From contig CAZOOK010000025.1 of NCBI GenBank assembly GCA_964581385.1, positions 1 through 64,000 of the forward strand: 64,000 nucleotides of DNA, given 5' to 3'. Numbering within the stretch: the first letter of the stretch is position 1; every line of letters starts with the position of its first letter. Origin of the DNA: CAZOOK01 sp964581385 (GTDB taxonomy: Bacteria; Pseudomonadota; Gammaproteobacteria; Nevskiales; Nevskiaceae). The translations under genes and the position numbers were made by a program. Under the pieces are notes generated by a model. It was not told the DNA's origin and did no database searches. It was given only the letters and a program-made list of their open reading frames with translations. Positions 60,026 to 64,000 of this stretch are shown in pieces.

Positions 60026-61150
60026 ATGAAGCGCTCGTACAATCACTACGTGCACGGCTTTCGCGGATTTGCCGCGTTCGCCGTGCTCGTGTTCCACATC
60101 TTCGCGGCCAAGGTACTGCCTCATTTTGATTTCATCCTGCCATGGCAAGGTTGGGCGTTTCTGACCGCATCGCTGAAGTACGGCGTGGAGCTGTTTTTCA
60201 TGATCAGCGGTTACGTGATTCTTGGCAGCCTGTATCGCCACGCCGCCGTCGGCGAATTCTTCAAGGACCGCTTGCTGCGCATTTATCCAGCGTTCGTCCC
60301 GGTGCACATTCTGGTCTTCATTGCCGGACCTTTCGTAGGATGGGGGCTGTTTCGCGGAATCAACGTCAACGATTACATCACCGATTTCTTCGCCAACCTG
60401 CTTTTTCTGCCAACGATCTTTCCGCTACCCCTCGCTCATTGGGCGGCATGGTCGCTAAGTTACGAGTGGGTGTTCTACTTCCTGTGCGCGATCACACTGG
60501 TAACGCTTCGGAAAACATCGACGAAGGCACCCGCCATCCTGGCGATCACAGCAGTCGTTGCAGTGTTACTGAATTTCTATCCGCGCGGATTGTTTTTCGT
60601 TCCCGGTGTCGTTGCCTTCGTGTGCGAAGGCTGGATTCTCGATCATCGCCGCTGGTTCGGCTTTCCGCTTGCTGCGCTCGCCGTATTCCTCTGTGCGTGG
60701 AGTCTGACCGGCGTGGATCTCAGTCAGCCGTCGTCGCAAATTGTTCACTGGCTGACGGATAGGCGCATCGTGATGCTGGTCATTGCGTTCGCCGCCGGCC
60801 TCCATCTGATTGCCGCAGTGATGTGCGGACGCGGCGCACTGGGCTATTTGTTGGCCACGGGCCCGATGCAATTTCTCGGAACGATCAGCTACAGTTTTTA
60901 CCTGTGGCACCCGGTGGTAGTAGTGGTCGCCAAGCGGCTGATCACCCACTATCTTCCGGCTGCGCAATGGCCCGTGCTCGGAGCGCTCGTCTTCACGGTG
61001 GTTTGTGTCACCGGATCGATCGCCGCCGGCTGGTTAAGCTGGCGATTATTCGAAGTTGGCTTCTCACGCTGGCTGCGCGGATTGTCGTGGCCCAGAACTT
61101 ACGATCGGCAGGCGCTGCTGAAGGGTGCTCTCAAACCGGAGAACGGTTGA
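60026..61150 (+). CDS. Acyltransferase family 3 protein (exopolysaccharide locus, second copy)
   Basis: A 374-aa membrane acyltransferase: YVHGFRGFAAFAVLVFHIFA, YGVELFFMISGYVILGSLYR, FKDRLLRIYPAFV and WSLSYEWVFYFLCAI. It is clearly different in sequence from the copy directly upstream, so the two are not a recent duplication. Together they suggest two distinct acyl decorations. The stop overlaps the glycosyltransferase start (TGATG). Confidence 0.9.
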   Translation: MKRSYNHYVHGFRGFAAFAVLVFHIFAAKVLPHFDFILPWQGWAFLTASLKYGVELFFMISGYVILGSLYRHAAVGEFFKDRLLRIYPAFVPVHILVFIAGPFVGWGLFRGINVNDYITDFFANLLFLPTIFPLPLAHWAAWSLSYEWVFYFLCAITLVTLRKTSTKAPAILAITAVVAVLLNFYPRGLFFVPGVVAFVCEGWILDHRRWFGFPLAALAVFLCAWSLTGVDLSQPSSQIVHWLTDRRIVMLVIAFAAGLHLIAAVMCGRGALGYLLATGPMQFLGTISYSFYLWHPVVVVVAKRLITHYLPAAQWPVLGALVFTVVCVTGSIAAGWLSWRLFEVGFSRWLRGLSWPRTYDRQALLKGALKPENG

Positions 61151-62220
61151 TGAATGTCACCGGAATTTCGCGACGGCCCGGCGGCCAGACGAAAGCCTCT
61201 TCGCGACCAGCTACGGACGCTGTCGGCGACGTGGATGTGATTATCCTGTCCTGGAATCGTATCGACGATACGCTCGCCGCAATCGACAGCGCAGTCGAGC
61301 AAGAAGGCGTATCGCAACGTATTCTGATCGTTGATCAAGGTAGCGATGCGGAAAACATCGAGCGCCTTGAACGATATGTGCACGATATTCCGCGCGTGCA
61401 GCTGCGCAAACTGGACCACAATGCCGGCGTCGCCGGCGGACGCAATCTCGCCACTGCAATGGGGCAAGCCCCGTATATCGTGGCACTCGACAGCGATGCC
61501 GTTTTCGCCCGCCGAGACGTGCTGGCCCGCGTAGTACGACATATGAATGCATATCCGAATCTGTGCGCGCTGGCATTCCGCATCACCAATTTCTTCACTG
61601 GCGAAAATGACGTGACGTCATGGGACTATCCGTCCAACCGGCGGCCCGACACCCGCTTTCCGGCGACGCGGTTCATCGGCGCCGGTCACGCCATCCGCCG
61701 CGAAGTGTTCGAAGCAGTGAGCGGCTATGATCCGGCCCTGTTTTTCTGCGGCGAGGAAGTCGATCTGTGCTACCGCATGCTCAATACCGGCGCCCGCATC
61801 GAGTATTTCGCCGATGCCGAAATCCGGCATAAAATCTCGCCCGAGCATCGGGTGCATTGGGGCAAGGGACGTTTTTTCCACACGGTTCGCAACGCGCTGT
61901 ACACGATGTACAAATTCAACATGCCCGCGCGGCGCCTATTAACCGCTGCTACTGCATTCATGGCCAAGGGCATTGCCAACGGCATTCCGCTGGAAGCCGC
62001 GCATGGGATCCGCGAAGCACTGCGCATGTGCGCGACTTTCGACCGTGACACGCGCGACAAGAGTGCATATCAACTCAGTACAGAGACCTGGGAACACATT
62101 TACGCGCTCGAATCGAACCGGCGCGAAAGCATTCGGGCAAAGATCATCCGTCAGCTACGACCGCTGCCACATCAGCGCGAGGCGGCCACGCGCCGCGTCA
62201 GCGCGCGGTCACAACATTAG
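61150..62220 (+). CDS. Family 2 glycosyltransferase
   Basis: A 356-aa inverting GT-A glycosyltransferase: DVIILSWNRIDDTLAAIDSA, NAGVAGGRNLA, the metal-binding DSD in VALDSDAVF, FIGAGHAIRREVFEAVSGYD and the general-base region GEEVDLCYRML. No membrane segments, so it acts at the cytoplasmic face. The donor and acceptor sugars cannot be read from sequence. GGAG upstream supports the start. Its end overlaps the convergent flippase gene by 12 bases. Confidence 0.9.
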   Translation: MNVTGISRRPGGQTKASSRPATDAVGDVDVIILSWNRIDDTLAAIDSAVEQEGVSQRILIVDQGSDAENIERLERYVHDIPRVQLRKLDHNAGVAGGRNLATAMGQAPYIVALDSDAVFARRDVLARVVRHMNAYPNLCALAFRITNFFTGENDVTSWDYPSNRRPDTRFPATRFIGAGHAIRREVFEAVSGYDPALFFCGEEVDLCYRMLNTGARIEYFADAEIRHKISPEHRVHWGKGRFFHTVRNALYTMYKFNMPARRLLTAATAFMAKGIANGIPLEAAHGIREALRMCATFDRDTRDKSAYQLSTETWEHIYALESNRRESIRAKIIRQLRPLPHQREAATRRVSARSQH

Positions 62221-63723
62221 CGGCTTTTCCCGCATGCGTCGCAGCATTCGGAACACTTCGCGTAGCTGCCGTTTCGCGAAAATCATCATGAAGCCTGAAT
62301 AAAGGACAATTCCGATCGGGATATTCACAAGCAGAATGCGCATTGCACTGCTTCCGTTAGGAATGCCGCGATTCAGCAGATATAGCGACCCTGCCATGCA
62401 AATGGCGGCCAGTGTCGGTGGCAATAGCCGCTGAAGCACGACGCGCGCGTCGATGCCAACATGTCTGGATGTAAGGAGCAAAGCGTAGGGCAGCACTGAG
62501 AATGCGCGCACGACTTGCGCGATCGCCACCGCCGCCGCACCGAACGGTGCCGCAACGAGAGAGAAAGCGACGCTGGTAACGAGTTGCACAACGCTGAAGC
62601 GGAAGACCTCGCCGGCCGCTCCCCGCGCAACCAGCGCCGGCCAGACGAAGACGTTCACGCACACCGGCACGCCGAGCAGACATAGAATCGAGAGGATTGG
62701 AGCACTCGCCGCCCAGTCCACACCAAAGATGACACGGATCGCAGGTGCGGCAAGGACGGCTAAGCCAAAGAACGCAGCGATCGCCACCACCGACACCATG
62801 CTGGTCATGCGCGCGTATAGCGTAGTGAAGCGCAGACGATCGGTCTGCACTGCGGAAAGGCCGGCAAGGGCAACCTGCGAAAGCGGCGATACCAGAAACT
62901 GGTTGACGACGTCATAGAGCCGATAGGCAACCCGATAATACCCGACAGCGGCACTACTCATAGCCGCGCCGATGATAAGCAGCGATACCGACGAAGTCAG
63001 TTGCAACAGCAGATTGCCGACACTCAGTTTGGCGCCGAAACCAAGCAGCGCACGCATTTCGGTACGATCAATGCTGATCCCCGGCACCCAGCGCGTCGCC
63101 ATCCAAAGCGATATCGTCGACACCGCGAGGGCCACCAGTCTTTGCGCAACCAGCGCCCAGATACCATGACCTGATTCGGACAGCGCCAATGCCGCGCCGC
63201 CGCCGATCAGCGTAGCCGCCATCGAGCGCGCGGACAGCGCACGGAAGCGCAATCCACGATTCAGGCGCGCCTGATGGACAGCGCCCAGTGCAGTCAACAA
63301 AAAGCTGCCGGACAGCACGCACAGTACGGGAACCAGCACGGGTGCCGCATATATCGCTGCTATCGGCACGGATAGAAGGCATAGACCTGTCGTCATCGCC
63401 GTCGCGATGGCAATATTGACCCAGAAAGCCGTATTGAATGTCTCCGGCCGTGGCGACGGATGACGCACGATCGCTTCCGGCAACCCGCCCTGCGTGAGAA
63501 TCAGCGTCAGATCGACAAATACACCGGCAAGTGTCACCACACCGACATCGGACGGCGCCAGGTGGCGAACGACGAGAACAAATACGGCAAAAGCCACCAG
63601 TCGTTCCGCGAGAACGGCGAGGAAGGCCCACGCCGCGCCGGACGCAATTTTGCGCTCAAGGCCGGCGACCACCGGCTCCGGAATCGGCGCAGGGGCGAGT
63701 TCGGGAATCGCGGTCGAACTCAC
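62209..63723 (-). CDS. Lipopolysaccharide/oligosaccharide flippase (Wzx-like, MOP superfamily)
   Basis: A 504-aa protein with about 12 to 14 membrane segments. The N-terminal part (KIASGAAWAFLAVLAERLVA, APSDVGVVTLAGVFVDL, QGGLPEAIVRH) is typical of the polysaccharide-biosynthesis transporter family that flips lipid-linked repeat units. It is transcribed against the genes before it and overlaps the glycosyltransferase end; the start overlaps the stop of the gene upstream (ATGA). Confidence 0.9.
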   Translation of the reverse strand: MSSTAIPELAPAPIPEPVVAGLERKIASGAAWAFLAVLAERLVAFAVFVLVVRHLAPSDVGVVTLAGVFVDLTLILTQGGLPEAIVRHPSPRPETFNTAFWVNIAIATAMTTGLCLLSVPIAAIYAAPVLVPVLCVLSGSFLLTALGAVHQARLNRGLRFRALSARSMAATLIGGGAALALSESGHGIWALVAQRLVALAVSTISLWMATRWVPGISIDRTEMRALLGFGAKLSVGNLLLQLTSSVSLLIIGAAMSSAAVGYYRVAYRLYDVVNQFLVSPLSQVALAGLSAVQTDRLRFTTLYARMTSMVSVVAIAAFFGLAVLAAPAIRVIFGVDWAASAPILSILCLLGVPVCVNVFVWPALVARGAAGEVFRFSVVQLVTSVAFSLVAAPFGAAAVAIAQVVRAFSVLPYALLLTSRHVGIDARVVLQRLLPPTLAAICMAGSLYLLNRGIPNGSSAMRILLVNIPIGIVLYSGFMMIFAKRQLREVFRMLRRMREKPLML

Positions 63724-64000
63724 ATAGCCGCCGCGATCTCGGCAAGCGAGCCGGCCTTATCGACGTTGAATTGATCGCGCCACTGCTCGATTGCCTGCCA
63801 TGGCAGATGAACTTCTGTGATCTCCTCGCCTTCTATCCAGCTTTCCACCGCGGTGAGTTCTGCACGTGGCAGCATCGGCAATCCGGTGTCACGATGGATT
63901 TCCACGCCGCGATTGTCCACGCCAAGCACCAGCGTGCGCCGCCCCATCTGCAGCGCGCGAATACCGCCGTGAAGACGCGTTCCAACGTAATCGATGTCAC
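63720..64000 (-). CDS. Polysaccharide pyruvyl transferase family protein (3' part only)
   Basis: Only the last 93 codons or so are in the window; the 5' end lies beyond base 64000. Reading through to the window edge gives DYVGTRLHGGIRALQMGRR, the conserved C-terminal motif of polysaccharide pyruvyl transferases with the R-L-H-G block, then LVLGVDNRGVEI. The protein would add ketal pyruvate to a sugar of the polymer. An internal ATG at 63947 is not the true start. It is coupled to the flippase gene by ATGA overlap. Confidence 0.82.
   Translation of the reverse strand, partial: DIDYVGTRLHGGIRALQMGRRTLVLGVDNRGVEIHRDTGLPMLPRAELTAVESWIEGEEITEVHLPWQAIEQWRDQFNVDKAGSLAEIAAAM

Overview
The window looks like chromosomal DNA of a gammaproteobacterium, probably from the Xanthomonadales/Nevskiales/Steroidobacter side of the class. 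GC is high (about 60% by eye). The gene order lepA-lepB-rnc-era, the rpoE-rseA-rseB-protease block divergent from nadB, and kdsD-kdsC-lptCAB-rpoN-hpf-ptsN are all gammaproteobacterial. An HPr kinase (hprK) sits next to rapZ, and there are GGGACTC/GGGATTC hairpin repeats of the kind common in Xanthomonadales. No rRNA, tRNA, CRISPR array or intact insertion sequence was seen.

Layout. 1-4833 (minus strand): rlmD, a PolB-like exonuclease, cysM, pdxJ, recO. 4834-8601: an accessory insert between recO and era, holding a small alpha-helical protein gene with an internal 9-bp tandem repeat, a two-domain KaiC-like ATPase, and a GGDEF protein with a histidine-kinase tail cut off by a stop codon. 8602-17459 (minus): era, rnc, a DUF4845 protein, lepB, lepA, a glutaredoxin-like protein, a lipoprotein-type DegP/MucD protease, rseB, rseA, rpoE. 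17585-24778: nadB, a response regulator with a MASE1/PAS histidine kinase, a membrane methyltransferase, and mobA-moeA. 24779-26910: a sigma-54-like promoter, an ANTAR-type double hairpin overlapping an intrinsic terminator, then nasT and nasS. 27067-35487: a mixed metabolic region (cspA, two MDR oxidoreductases, an esterase, an acyltransferase, rraA, dsbB and a secreted protein). 35538-38737 (minus): murA, ibaG and an ABC-2 exporter. 38738-42332: a second accessory segment with lower-GC genes, including a HEPN-domain protein, a TonB-domain lipoprotein, an unknown 97-aa protein and a sirtuin. 42333-52932 (plus): lipopolysaccharide genes kdsD-kdsC-lptCAB, rpoN, hpf, and a regulatory phosphotransferase set (ptsN, hprK, rapZ, an EIIA of the mannose type, HPr, EI) without any sugar permease. 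52950-64000: a DUF3014 protein followed by an exopolysaccharide locus (initiating sugar transferase, Wza-like export lipoprotein, GumC/Wzz-like protein, a CpsD-like ATPase with a broken Walker A, two acyltransferases, a glycosyltransferase, a flippase, and the 3' end of a polysaccharide pyruvyl transferase gene).

How the parts fit. The most coherent regulatory unit is mobA-moeA-leader-nasT-nasS. Sigma-54 is encoded in the same window, and the leader has the features expected of a NasT target RNA, yet the genes directly behind it are nasT and nasS themselves. This suggests that the nitrate-sensing pair controls its own expression by antitermination. The sigma-54/PTS-Ntr block links nitrogen and carbon status to envelope synthesis, and the rpoE block handles envelope stress. 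The KaiC/GGDEF insert is the second candidate for unfamiliar biology.
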